Positions 1-12,120 are shown, counted from the first letter of the stretch. The stretch: DNA of 64,000 bases from Trachythela sp. YZ-2020 (GCA_016169945.1 JADLSH010000377.1:1426001-1490000), one strand, 5' to 3'. A program made the numbers and translations. Notes: a model not told the origin generated them from the sequence alone.

Positions 1-231
1 ATCGAGGACATATTTGTTTGATTTTACCCCTGAATAATGCCATTTTCATTTGATACTGTCCCTGCTTAGGAATTCTATGGTCTTTAAACTAAAGGGAGGG
101 TCAACCCAAATATCGATTAAAAAATGACACTTTTTTGTGGACTAAACCTGGGGTTAGAACTTTTGATACCTCCAATTAAATGGAATAGCCCATTGACTAC
201 CTGGCACAACTGGATCTATTTTCTTTACAGA

Positions 232-1513
232 TAAAAGTCAACCATGCAAGACTTTTCACCAGCCCCACAAATAATGAGCACTTTCAAATCCTACACAAGA
301 CCGAGCTAAGTCTTAGCATCACTGCAAAATACCATCAATTACATGACGCTATACTGAAATCCAAAGAGCTTGAACCAATCTATGTGAATGATTATGCCCC
401 ATCAGATCACAGGCGCAGACATCACTCCTAACCTTAAAGTTCCTATTAAATCAATGAATGCATATTCTGCATGTTGTTCAAGTCATCTGCATTTCATTTG
501 GAAAATCTCTGAGTTTGATGATTCAACTGAAATCCTGAATGAAGCAAGCAAGATTGCAAAAGAGCTCAGTAACGACTTTCCAACATACTACTCCAGGACA
601 ATGAGGATGGAATGACAAGGCATTGGATGTCTTTTCATTGGGGCAGCTTTTCTTCGCCAAGCCTATCGACGTCTCAGATGCAGATGATTCAAGTGCAGGA
701 GACGCAAGTAGGCAGGTCGAAATTGACACGAAAATTGTACAATCATGGCGCTATACACTGATGGTGGCCCAGACCACAAGCTGACGTATATATCTGTTCA
801 GCTGTTACTTGCTAGCTATGTTCATTAGCTTGGACTTAGATTTTGTTTGTGCTGCTCGAACGCCTCCGAAACACAGCTAGAATAATCCAATTGAGGGAAT
901 TATTAGCATTATAAATCTTGGCCTGCAAGGTGTTGGTTGTATGAGGAAAGAAATTCCTCACGAAGATGCTTTCAAGCACTGCAGCAAACTATGAAAGCAG
1001 TCTGCTACTTGTGTATTTAACTTGGGACTTTCAGGTTGTTACTACGGAAGGACACCTTGCATCAAAACGAATAAATACAGAAAAGGGACAAAAATTCCAT
1101 TCAACCCATCAGCGCAGTTTGCAAAGAATGTTGGTTTGACCATTGTGTGAAGAGTGTGGCAAATTGAGGGTAATTTATGCAAAGAGAAAGTTAAAACAAA
1201 GGCAACCGGATGAAGTAGACGCTGCACTGGTGAACCTCCTCTACAGCTGTGGCAGTGTACCTAGTGATGTCGAGATCGATGATGATAGCGAGGACTCCGT
1301 CTCTGTGCTTACTGGTGTACATGTGCTAGAAAATCTAACATGCAACTCACAGATTGCATGAGCTGGCGTACTGTTCTGCAGGTTACGAACCAATGTGTAT
1401 CCACTGTGGTCCTGAGGAGAATATTGTTACGATGGATGGCTTTTATCCTCAGTGTGACATGTGTTCTGGAAGCGGGAAGCAACAGGTTGCAAGACGTGGC
1501 AATAAACGAACTT
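232..1513 (+). pseudogene. Decayed transposon-type gene (GGPDH-motif family)
   Basis: Broken reading frames on the plus strand line up with one protein family that I recognise from memory as a high-copy, transposon-like family of cnidarians and other marine animals with no assigned biochemical function. Frames read KVNHARLFTSPTNNEHF from about 235, LYTDGGPDHKLTYISVQ near 750-800, LDFVCAARTPPKHS then IISIINLGLQGVGCMRKE near 835-945, CEECGKLRVIYAKRKL near 1146-1195, and YEPMCIHCGPEENIV then FYPQCDMCSGSGKQQ near 1385-1490. The last three are Cys-rich, probably zinc-binding. Stops and frame changes occur between each block (for example a TAG just before the IIS block), so no intact protein is made. 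The nested GGPDH aspartate suggests an RNase-H-fold nuclease but this is not proven. A pyrimidine-rich stretch ending in AG at about 230 could be an old splice acceptor. Confidence 0.6.
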
Positions 1514-1580
1514 TAACATGAACTTTCACATGAACTTTGTCATAAACTTTGCTTGTGTTTGTACATGTAATCAAACGGGA

Positions 1581-1599
1581 AGGAGTGCAATTAATGATT
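1581..1599 (+). repeat. 19-bp direct repeat, left copy
   Basis: The 19 bases AGGAGTGCAATTAATGATT are found again, identical, at 3239-3257. The two copies bracket the recombinase pseudogene on the minus strand between them. Confidence 0.85.
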
Positions 1600-2126
1600 A
1601 ACACTATGAGTGATATTTGAAAAATGTGCCAAAATTGCATGAGCCGACGATAGCTATTACCCCCCGGTATTTTTGTCACGTGAATGCAGAGAACACATCT
1701 ATATTCTGACAACTGATATTTGACATGCAGTTGAAATATGGTTGAAATAAAAAAACATCTGGTTTATTTAAACATCTAAACTATATACAAAAAATAACTG
1801 TAAACGTCTTGCTCAACAATAAATGGTTTAGGATTTATATGACGTTCAAATATTTAAGCGAAATGTCCAAGCGAAGCAGCGATATAAAACGAACCGCAAG
1901 TTCTTGCTTCGTCAACAAACAATTGTTCAAGTTCAAAATATTGAAAGTTCAACATTAACAAGAGAGTTTTAGGAGTTTATTCCTACGAATCGGAATCACT
2001 TTCAATAATTACTTCTGTGAATGGACGCTTTTGATCTTTGGGAGAAGTAACTTGGTTAATATTGAAGATCGACGACATTACAGTTGTAGAATTCGTTGGT
2101 TAGACCGGATCGACTCAATTAACTGC

Positions 2127-3219
2127 TTAACGTTGGAGCCCAGTGTGGATAGTTGAAAGGTTGTTTTGGTATTGTTGTGGCGAAGACATCGTTTCTATTT
2201 GGCAGCTTTGACCAGCATTAGTACTGCTTATCAAATTTGAGATACGGCGTTGCTCGACTTCATTTCCGTCATCATAGTCACTGCTCAATTCTGTGCCCCG
2301 TGACGATCGCTCTACGTTACTTGCTCGTAGTTTCTTGACAAGTGTCTTTCTGGCGGAACGATTTGTCAATTCTTGACCACTTTCTTTGAGGGATGTATCA
2401 GTAATCAGCGACTTCATGATATTGGCAATGGAGTTCACGCCAAGTTTCACTCGCTTGTACCAAACGTTGTTGTGTGGTGTTGTTTTCGGTAATGGCGTCA
2501 AGTAAAATCGACCTTCGTAGCGCATATCGTGTGGACGGTATTTGATGTATTCCAGAAATAGCGCGACTCGACACCTTTCAACGCCGGTTGCAAACATTTT
2601 GGGAGGCTGCTGTTGTCTTGTGATGTGAAGACCGCCTTGGCGAGTTTTCGTCGCGGGCTTTCGTGAAAAGCTATGTATTCATTTCCGTGTCGTCTTCGCC
2701 GAAAGAGAAGTCTTCAACAGCCATAGTGTGATGTTATTGACTTCCTCCAGCCAAAAATACTGGGTGAGTAACCACCACATTGTATTTGTTAAAATATGCG
2801 GAGATGAGTTACCATGTTTTCCTTCTTGCCATAGCATTTCTTCTTCTTGCAGAGCAAGAGGTTTGGCAGTGTTGGGCCGCGGCCTTCTTTGCGAAGCTCC
2901 CGAGCTTTTCCTTCGAGGACTTTCTTTGACTCCTCAAATTTATCAACGCGAATTATTTTCTTTCTCTGAGGTAACGGTCGAAAGCAGCCTGCATGACTTT
3001 TAGATTCTCCGGTTCGTATTCATGAGCCTTCTTTGTTCGCACCTCCGCGTAAAAGAGTTCGCACCTCCGCGTCAGAGTTTTATTTAACTCTTCAGGTGAA
3101 TAATTTCCCATTTTGACATCATAGTTTCGGTAGAAAGCCCATTCCTGCCAAACAGTTAGCCAATTGGCTGTGCTTTTTTGTGTATTTACAAAGCGAGCCG
3201 CCATTTCGGTTTTTTTCAA
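2127..3219 (-). pseudogene. Crypton-type tyrosine recombinase, decayed
   Basis: Minus-strand frames give consecutive parts of a Crypton/DUF3504-type tyrosine recombinase, the family that moves Crypton DNA transposons by site-specific recombination. The N-terminal part (3219-2953) reads NWLTVWQEWAFYRN, YSPEELNKTLTR and YEPENLKVMQAAFDRYLRE, typical of the SAM-like core-binding domain. Next come FEESKKVLEGKARELRKEG (about 2945-2890), TMWWLLTQYF (about 2790-2760) and MAVEDFSFGEDD (about 2723-2685). The C-terminal part (2597-2127) opens with MFATGVERCRVALFLEYIK and contains TNRSARKTLVKKL, the position of the family's H/R-x-x-R catalytic box; the usual HxxR and the following GHxxxxSxxxY segment with the nucleophilic tyrosine are not recognisable. 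At least three frame changes separate the blocks, so this copy is dead. Confidence 0.75.
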
Positions 3220-3258
3220 ATCATTAATTGCACTCCACAGGAGTGCAATTAATGATTT
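3218..3258. repeat. 41-bp near-perfect palindrome with right direct-repeat copy
   Basis: A 19-bp sequence ending CACTCC is followed after three bases by its exact reverse complement beginning GGAGTGC. The right arm (3239-3257) is the second copy of the 19-bp direct repeat found at 1581-1599. It lies just upstream of the recombinase start. Confidence 0.85.
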
Positions 3259-3452
3259 ATTGCACTCGTCTTAACCAATCATATTGCAGTAATTTTGTCA
3301 TGTATATAATAAATGCTATAAATACACGCATGCAGGAACCATTTGCATTTTTAAACCGAAAGACCATAGTTCCAAATTCCAAAATATTTCAGTGCAACGT
3401 TATTCATTCCCTTGAACAAAATTTAAATAGAAACATCCAAGTATCGTCGGTT

Positions 3453-3584
3453 GCGTAGCCAGCCCGCCGATTTGGTCCCGCTATGCAAATTTAAAATCAT
3501 TATCATTATTCATTTCTTTAGAAATTGATTGTTTTCACCGTCAATGAACACGAACAAATTTGCATAGCGGTGGGCAGGCTACGC
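3453..3584. repeat. Small MITE-like inverted-repeat element
   Basis: The left end (GCGTAGCC... then CCGCTATGCAAATTT) is the imperfect inverse of the right end (AAATTTGCATAGCGG...GGCTACGC), giving about 30-bp terminal inverted repeats around a short AT-rich middle. No convincing target duplication is visible. Confidence 0.6.
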
Positions 3585-3727
3585 TACAGAGTATCATATC
3601 GTACTTCCTCTTTTAAAACAACATGATCAATTACGCGCATGATTACATGAAGTATAGATGCTTTTTAACAGACCACTGGGCGGATATATCGCTGTAGCGA
3701 AATTTTGTTGCCAGTTGTGGTCGCATG

Positions 3728-4489
3728 AAGGTCGAGTGACACATGCGATCTTTTTCTCGCGCCGGTAACGCAACGGGTCAAATTTCATTGCATTGCCGGC
3801 GCGAGTGATAAAATTGCACGTGTCTCATATCTGGCGCGGCAACGCAATTGTAACTCGATGCGTTCGGCAATCGTTGCGGAAAGTTGAAATGTTTGAACTA
3901 TTTTAAGCCAGCCAATGAAATTCGCTTGTGCATGGCCAGTGTGCTGTGAAAACTACTGCGAGGAGGGTGAAAGAAGGCGAGTAGCTCATTGTAAAGACTG
4001 TGAATCGAATTTAATATCTAAGAAATATTTACTGTGAACTTTGAGAACTATCGAGTGTGAACTAAGTCTGAGAACTATATAGCGTATACACTCATTTGCT
4101 GTGTGCTTTTGAATAATATATTTTATCATCTTGTGAACACAATTATTTATCAAAGCTTTTGATCTGTGATACTGGATCATCAGTGGAAACATGCGAGAAA
4201 TAAGAAAGCTTTGGTAAATTAATCATTGTGGTGTTCGAGGTGGTGTTATCCACAAAAACAAAATAAATTATTTTGATCACAATTCAAACAACATATAAAT
4301 ATTAAATGTTCCACCAATGAGTATCTCAGTTAATCGAAACCGACTGTCCAAAGTCTAAGAAGTCTATAAGCACGACGCGGCTAAAATATCGTTGCTCGTA
4401 TAACCACTTCGCTTGCGCGGGTAACGCAATGAAATTTGACCCGTTGCGTTGCCGGCGCGAGAAAAAAATCGCACGTGTCACTCGACCTT
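3728..4489. repeat. Inverted repeat pair of ~78 bp, 600 bp apart
   Basis: 3728-3805 (starting AAGGTCGAGTGACAC, ending GCCGGCGCGAG) is the near-exact inverse of 4411-4489. Each arm itself folds, because CTCGCGCCGG faces CCGGCGCGAG across about 30 bases. This looks like the ends of a non-autonomous DNA element, but the boundaries were not resolved and the AT-rich interior encodes nothing recognisable. Confidence 0.55.
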
Positions 4490-4499
4490 GAGTCACACG

Positions 4500-6960
4500 G
4501 AAAAATTTTTCGTGTGTTTTTAAAAAAAAGTTTCTGCAAATTACTTGAAAAATTAATACTTTTAACAGAATTTTCAATTCCCGAAACGTATAATGTAAGT
4601 ATGTTATTATGCATTATATAAACGTCATATTGTTTTTTAATTTGATCTTAGACGTTTGCTAAAACCTTTTGAAATGTTTATAAAATTTAAGAAGCTGTCT
4701 CTGCAGTAAAAACCGACCAACGAATATTTACGGTAAAAATAGATTTCCTTCATTTTTTGTCCACAATTGGTCTTCACCCCACTTACTTTTTGACCATTAT
4801 CAGAATTGTCATCGGATATGTTTTTCTTAATTTTTAACACATTTTCTATTTTGCGGCTAGAGCGGCTGAGACGGAACGAAAATTAGAGCACTCGACACCG
4901 TGCAGTTGCAACATTTTTTCTATCGCTTATCCGCTTTTGGTTCACAATTTTCTTTTGTAGGTGTCATATATAGACCATGCTTTTCATACGGTTTGAATAA
5001 TCTAAGCTGTTTGATTTCTCTTCAATAAGCTGGCTCTCCACTTGACCATTTTCTTCAATTTGGCGACGCACCGGATAAGTCAAGATTTATCAACGATAAT
5101 TTCTCTGAAGTAGCACCTGGCCTGGCGTTGTAAAGTATATTTCGTCGCAGCTAGGTATCGAAGGTTGAGTAATTTAAAGAAAACTTGTCGGCATGCGTAT
5201 TTTGCAAACGCGCGACAAGCTCAAAGTTGGGCCTTTTAAGTGCTATTTTACACTTTGTTTACAATTGCCGAACCGGAAGTCCGTTAGATATTAAGCAAGG
5301 GTTCGTAGGTTTTTCTGCTCTAATGTTTACGAAAAGTATATTTCTGCCATTGTACTGTGATGTAGAATTAAAATAAAGTTTTGTTATTGCTTAGCTTTAT
5401 CTTTGAGTTCGTCAGATTTACATTCAGTTCTCTTTTAAAAGGCGTTTTACCCGTGTACTTTAAGTGAGCGCTGACAAAACTACACATTCTGAATATTGTG
5501 AAGCATTCCCTGGCAATGTCAGAACTTTTGTTGCAGCAGGAAGCCTAAATTGGAGTAGCCCTAAAACAATATAATTGGAAAACAGGTCATTTGCATTCAT
5601 AATTATTTGCCGCGTCCAATGCTTGAACACATTTATAGCTTGCTTAAGTTTTTCTTCGAACTACTAATATGGAAAAAACTTTGCTTATTAACATTATTAA
5701 CGGAAGTTAAATTTAGATACGTCTACCTAAATAACTAACAATTTAAATGAAAGGTAAACTTTTAAGGTTACTATTTTAAATGGATAAAAATTGTTCACTT
5801 TTTGGACTTGGGAGTATTTCTTGTGGTGAGAGTCGTGGAGCGAGCAATGCTGTGAATATAAATGAGTGTCAACAGGACATCGAGGTGCATCTGTCAAGCT
5901 GTCACCTCTCAAGATCAAATTTAAAAGAATATGAACTTATTTGATTGAGAGCAGGATTGTTTAATGTCACTGAGGAACAGCTTAAAAACATAAGTATATG
6001 TCGAAATCATCGCAATAATTTAGGAATATTTTGGAGGCCTCTTCGATCATGCCAGTATCCTGAGCATGCTGGTCCTTCACGGCACTGTAAAGGGAGAGAC
6101 GTTTTCAAAGGTCGATCAGCTTTCGGATGCAGTATTCATATTATACGGAAAACTTGTTCAAGAGGCGAGATCTGGCGAAGCGGGCAAGCCTGCCTTCTCA
6201 TATGAACGTGATGTAATTTGTTATAGTAAAAGTACTAGGAGGCGAGATCATAGGAAGGCGAGACGTCTCAGTAAGCGGGATCATATGCATATGAACAGGC
6301 CCTAAGAATAGCTATATAGTGGACAACTATCATTGGCTCCTTCACTAATTTTTCTCCCGCGATGCTTACGGGATCACGCTACTGGTCCAACACATTTATT
6401 AAGCTGGATAAAGGGTAAGATTTGCTAAAGTAAGTCAATATTGAGAAGGAGCTTGTTGAATCATCTGTGCTATACTTCTGTCAGAAGGGACCTGGCCCAC
6501 TGCCCCAAACTATAGGCCAAAGTCAGCGATGCGGAAAAGGGGCTGGTATAGATTTCGACTGAAATTCAATCTATTCTGGTCAAAAATTCCGATAACCGGT
6601 AAACGCTTAGCAAGGCCTAGCACATGTCTGAATTTAGGATTAACAGTTATGATAAGGACCACATCTCTACATTATTTTTAGTACCATTGTTGCTAATTGC
6701 CTTTACTTTCATCCGTTTTCCAGATTCTTTCAGATCTCAATTGACTCTTACCATTATCCCTCCTTGCATGCTGTGCCTTGTAGAAATCCTTTTATAATTA
6801 TCGATTTACAGCCATATGTCGACAGTGTCGAGATACGTATAAAGAGAAACTGAAGAAGGACGGTGCGTGGGTGTAACCGACAAAGCCATATAGTGATTTG
6901 GATAAAAAATAGTATGAAGAAACGACATGCGCGATAATTTTTAAACAATCAAGTGTCTCT
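4500..6960. other. No gene recognised
   Basis: AT-rich sequence with only short random frames. Around 6160-6290 a GGCGAGATC-type motif recurs three times beside AAGCGGG words, probably a repeat remnant. I see no protein family here. Confidence 0.5.
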
Positions 6961-6969
6961 GCTCCTTAA

Positions 6970-7652
6970 TTGATTGAAAATAGACTTTCTTTATTTACAG
7001 TGATCATGATCTTCAACCTTTGCATAATCAAGCAGAAAGTGATCTCGGATCCGTGCTGTTGTTTTCTTCCTGAAACACCTGCAGAAACCTCTCTGTGGAC
7101 GCCAAGTTGTTGGGTCAGCATCTCAAGCGATAGTGACGATACTGCAGGGGGTTTTGGTAGCCTAGAGGAACCAGGTTTCTCCACATATAACAAAGCTATA
7201 GAAGACCTTTCCAAACTTGCAGGTTTTCAAACGCCATCTAAGCTCGAGTACAAACTGCATGGCAACCTGGGTAATGCCACTCGGAAAGAAAAAATGGAAT
7301 GCGTGGCAAGAGCCACAGAAGCGTGCAAGCTGGTAAGAGATATAATAGCAGCAGATGATGGAGAAACCCTTTTCAACTCATTATTGCGAGAGGAAGAAAA
7401 ATTCCCGGAAAGTATTCGACTTCTAATTGATGCACTTGCACAAGGACCGACACGAAGTCTAAAAACACAAATCCTAAGCATCTACGCTTATGAATATTCA
7501 GCAAAGAAACTTCAGCTACACGAGCATTATGCTAAATTGAGCAAATGGCAGATTAGGAGGCAATCGAAATGCCGAATATCGTTCGAACAGTTGCGAGATC
7601 AACAGTCGTTGCGCAGTATCTTCAATTTTGCAAGAACGAAGATATCAATCCC
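6970..7652 (+). pseudogene. DDE-transposase-like gene, N-terminal part
   Basis: The frame from 6970 is open to the TA at 7653-7654, where a foldback element has inserted. From about residue 70 it resembles a cnidarian transposase-like family known to me only as uncharacterised proteins: FSTYNKAIEDLSKLAGFQTP, MECVARATEACKLVRDIIAA, LLIDALAQGPTRSLKTQILS and AYEYSAKKLQLHEHYAKLSK followed by WQIRR (a helix-turn-helix-like region before the catalytic core). The rest of the gene is at 10,772-12,120 on the other side of the insertion. Without the insertion the frame meets TGA three codons on, so the copy was probably already broken. Confidence 0.6.
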
Positions 7653-7654
7653 TA

Positions 7655-10600
7655 GTAGGTTAACCCCCCCATCCAGAGACCAAAGGGATGCCGACAATGA
7701 CGTCATACCGCCAATGACGTAATGACCGGAACTACCCGCCCACATTCGGAATTAATGATGTACGTTCATGAATTAATTACCCGCCCACATTAATTCGGAA
7801 TTAATGATGTACGTTCATGAATTAATTACCCGCCCACATTTGGAATTAATGATATACGTTCATGAATTAATTACCCACCCACATGAATTATTAATTATGC
7901 ACGTTCAACTACGTGTATCCGGTTTTAATCAAGATGACGTAATGACATGTTTAGTTATATTTAGTGTGCGTTTCAAATGTACTATACATGCCTATAAAAA
8001 ACGAAAATTGATACCCCCACATGAAATACTTTGATAATCACGCATTTATCAAGCCAATAGTGCTTTCCCACTGCCTAAGTTTTATAAAACATCGAGCTGG
8101 TTGAGAGGCGTACAATACACAAAAAACGGCTCTTTTAAGAGCTACCAAATATATTAAAAGAATTAAACGAAACATTCGTTTCATGTTTACATATTTATAA
8201 TATGCACTGATCACATTTCGCTTAGAGTCAATACCCCCAACACATGGACAGATCAAACATTTATAATACGCATGGATCGCATTTCGCTGAATATCAATAC
8301 CTTTCGTATGAAATTCTTCGATAATCACACATCTATCAAGCCAATAGTCGTTTTTCACTGCTCAAGTTTTAGTATAACGCACTTATCTGTGAGATAGGAA
8401 GACTTCTGATCTTACTCACACTAATGAGAACACAACGCTAAGGCTATATATGCAGAGGCTGTTGCTCGCGAAGTTGAAAATTGATACCCCCACATGAAAT
8501 ACTTTGATAATCACTGCGTTTCAAATGTACTATACATGCCTATAAAAAACGAAAATTGATGCCCCCACATGAAATACTTTGATAATCACGCATTTATCAA
8601 GCCAATAGTGATTTCCCACTGCCTAAGTTTTATAAAACATCGAGCTGGTTGAGAAGCGTACAATACACAAAAAAACCCGGCTCTTTTAAGAGCTACCAAA
8701 TATACTAAAAGAATTAAACGAAACATTCGTTTCATGTTTACATATTTATAACATGCACTGATCACATTTCGCTTAGAGTCAATACCCCCAACACATGGAC
8801 AGATCAAACATTTATAATACGCATGGATGTGTAGGTCTTGCCATGGAACAGTCTTACGGGACGTCGGGACGCGTTCAGGTGCGTCACGTATCGACGTCCC
8901 GGGGTCCCGTTTGACAAAATGTGTAGGTCTTGCCATGGAACAGTCTTACGGGACGTCGGGACGCGTTCAGGTGCGTCCCGTATCGACGTCCCGGGGTCCC
9001 GTTTGACAAAATGTGTAGGTCTTGCCATGGAACAGTCTTACGGGACGTCGGGACGCGTTCAAATGCGTCCCGTAGCGACGTCCCGGGGTCCCGTTTGACA
9101 AAATGTGTAGGTCTTGCCATGGAACAGTCTTACGGGACGTCGATACGGGACGCACCTAAACGCGTCCCGACGTGAGAACCCCGAGAGAACCCCGAGGGAA
9201 CTCCTAGGGAACCCCGAAATATACAGAAATATACAAAACGTCAAGTGATCTAAGCTGGAAAATAGTGTAAAACCCGGACAATATGTGTAAAAACTGTATA
9301 TTTGTGCGAAGGGCCTTAATGCGAAGACGCATGAGAAAAATACGAAGGCGATGGAATTCAAGAAGGATGTGTGTGCTATGCAAAAGGATTGATACAGCTA
9401 GAAAAACTTGTACAATGCGGCGATATCACCCTTAAAGGATTCGTGAACTGAGTAGTGTCAATGACTAACAAAATATGTGTGCATAGATCAACCTAAATTT
9501 ATGCGCGCACGGCTCATTGAACACAGCATGCCAAAGTAAACATCAGTAAGCATCTATAGTAAACATCGCTATAGCACGTCAAAAATCAGCAATAAGTGCC
9601 TCACAAACATGTCCACATTTTTATCGCAAAAGGAGCGAGAGAGAGACGATTCTGTAGTGTCATAATAAAAAGGTCTTATCAGTGCTAACTAGGTGTATAT
9701 TTTGAGGATGAGTTTCTGACTAACAAAATATGTGTGCATAGATCAAAATGTTTTACTTAGACTCATGCTGCTAAGTCGGAAATCATTATTTTATATTCCA
9801 ATTAGCTGTCAAAAATTATTCAAATCCTTTGTATGATTGTATCTCACAGCTAAGCTAGTAAGCTAGTAATAAAACTTAGTCAGTGGGAAATCACTATTGG
9901 CTTGATAAATGCGTGATTATCAAAGTATTTCATGTGGGGGTATCAATTTTCAACTTCGCGAGCAACAGCCTCTGCATATATAGCCTTAGCGTTGTGTTCT
10001 CATTAGTGTGAGTAAGATCAGAAGTCTTCCTATCTCACAGATAAGTGTGTTATACTAAAACTTGAGCAGTGAAAAACGACTATTGGCTTGATAGATGTGT
10101 GATTATCGAAGAATTTCATACGAAAGGTATTGATATTCAGCGAAATGCGATCCATGCGTATTATAAATGTTTGATCTGTCCATGTGTTGGGGGTATTGAC
10201 TCTAAGCGAAATGTGATCAGTGCATATTATAAATATGTAAACATGAAACGAATGTTTCGTTTAATTCTTTTAATATATTTGGTAGCTCTTAAAAGAGCCG
10301 TTTTTTGTGTATTGTACGCCTCTCAACCAGCTCGATGTTTTATAAAACTTAGGCAGTGGGAAAGCACTATTGGCTTGATAAATGCGTGATTATCAAAGTA
10401 TTTCATGTGGGGGTATCAATTTTCGTTTTTTATAGGCATGTATAGTACATTTGAAACGCACACTAAATATAACTAAACATGTCATTACGTCATCTTGATT
10501 AAAACCGGATACACGTAGTTGAACGTGCATAATTAATAATTCATGTGGGTGGGTAATTAATTCATGAACGTATATCATTAATTCCAAATGTGGGTGGGTA

Positions 10601-10769
10601 ATTAATTCATGAACGTACATCATTAATTCCGAATGTGGGCGGGTAATTAATTCATGAACGTACATCATTAATTCCGAATTGTGGGCGGGTATTTCCGGTC
10701 ATTACGTCATTGGCGGTATGACGTGCTTGTCGGCATCCCTTTGGTCTCTGGATGGGGGGGTTAACCTAC
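7655..10769. mobile_element. Foldback DNA transposon with ~860-bp inverted arms
   Basis: The left arm (7655-8514) and right arm (9913-10,769) are near-identical inverses, starting GTAGGTTAACCCCCCCATCC at each outer end and flanked by the dinucleotide TA on both sides (7653-7654 and 10,770-10,771), as expected for Tc1/mariner-type insertion. Each arm has three or four copies of a ~52-bp block around ATGTACGTTCATGAATTAAT close to its outer end. 8516-8827 repeats 7969-8276 in direct orientation, and a 92-bp minisatellite follows. No transposase is present, so the element is non-autonomous. The 106-codon frames in the two arms (8358-8038 minus, 10,069-10,389 plus) are the same inverted sequence and are not taken as genes. 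It interrupts a transposase-like pseudogene. Confidence 0.85.
8829..9172. repeat. 92-bp minisatellite, about 3.7 copies
   Basis: GTGTAGGTCTTGCCATGGAA begins at 8829, 8921, 9013 and 9105, an exact 92-bp period. Units are GC-rich and contain GGGACGTC facing GACGTCCC, so each can fold into a hairpin. Units differ by only a few bases. Confidence 0.95.
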
Positions 10770-10771
10770 TA

Positions 10772-12120
10772 ACCCTTGAGCAGATCAACGCTCTTTCGCG
10801 TACTTGAAGTCAGGCAAGCGTCACAACGAAAGTCGCTGCAGGGATTGGATAATACGGCTGCCGAAGGGTCAACTGCTTTTCAGGGAATGGTCGATATCCC
10901 GGAACAGCTTGTGCAATTGGCAGTAGACAAAACGTGATCTCAGTCGATAACCAAAAGGCTGAACAAAGCAAAGCAATACCTGTAAACAAATTATAAAGTC
11001 AACTGTCAGGAAAACAACAGTCTGTGTGCTGACCATTGCAGGCCGTTTGCGTTAAGTGATTCTACAGACAATGACTTTATAATAAGATGTCGGCATAATC
11101 ATTCATTAATTTGGAAGAATTGCGATAATATAAACACTACTATGAAATATCTGCGACGAAAGATTGAAGAACACAGAAATCACTCATTCGGCCAAGAACA
11201 GAGAAAAGATTTACTTAATGATTTTAATCAAGCACAGGACAACATCCTGAAATGGAAAGCCCACATTTTACGTTCTGTTAACCAAGATCAGGGAAACAGA
11301 AGGTGTTAGATTAGTTAGACAATTCATCAGTTTTAATAGTTGCAGATTGGGCCATGAAATTTCAGCAGAGACGATATCCAGAGAAGTAATCGGACTGGTA
11401 TGGCAAATTAGGAATGAACTGGCACATCAGCAGGGTCGTGTCAAAATAACTCGAAAGCGAAAGAAACCGTAGTTGTTACATCGTACGCGCCCTTGTTCGA
11501 TTCATGTACACAGGACTGGTTATCTGTTTCGTCAATTTGTTAGAATCTGCTCCAAAGTATTAAGACTAATTCACCCAATGTAAAGAAGACCTTTCCTCGC
11601 TCAGACGAGGCCGGATGCTATCACAATAACATGCTGGTGGCAGCACTCAACGATATTGGCGATACCGTAGGGATATCCGTTATGCGCTACGATTTGTCAG
11701 AGCCTCAACCCTTGCATTGTTGACAGCGACAAAGACATTTGTGATCGACTAATTTGTCCATTAAAATTGTCTATCCGAAGATTCTGCGACGAGGGAAATG
11801 ATATTATCAGCGCCCAGGACAAGCACACGGCTTTAGTAACGCGCCCTGTTAGGGGAACCACCGCTGTTAAGGGAAACAACGATGTTGTTTACGATACTTT
11901 GAAACGAGAATTGGCTAAAAATTTTACCACTGTTAGCAAAACGACATTATTACAAGGCCAATATACGACATTATTACAAGGCCAATGTCACATAGAAATG
12001 GGTTGGGCATTAAGCAAAGCTGGATCTGGTTCTACGCGTTTCCCTTAATCCCTTCTATTGTCCGCGATTATCTTGTTAAAAAATTCGACTATGGAGAAAC
12101 AACAGGTCACAAATGCGACA
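10772..12120 (+). pseudogene. DDE-transposase-like gene, catalytic part, decayed
   Basis: This continues the gene interrupted at 7652. Frames read LFRVLEVRQASQRKSLQGLD then NTAAEGSTAFQGMVDIPEQL (10,789-10,925), NNSLCADHCRPFALSDSTDN (about 11,011-11,070), RKDLLNDFNQAQDNILKWKA-like (11,205-11,265), VADWAMKFQ (about 11,340), SSLRRGRML/SDEAGCYHNN-like (about 11,597-11,630) and IRRFCDEGNDIISAQDKHTA then RPVRGTTAV (11,770-11,880). DWAMKF and SDEAGCYHN look like the first two acidic catalytic positions of an RNase-H-fold transposase. Many stops and frameshifts separate them. A 24-bp tandem duplication (ACGACATTATTACAAGGCCA twice) lies at about 11,940-11,985. The family identity is from memory; its mechanism is an inference. 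Confidence 0.6.

Noticed and set aside
8038..8358. 106-codon protein gene (also 10,069-10,389)
   Set aside because: The two frames are the inverted arms of the foldback element; identity reflects the palindrome, not protein conservation.
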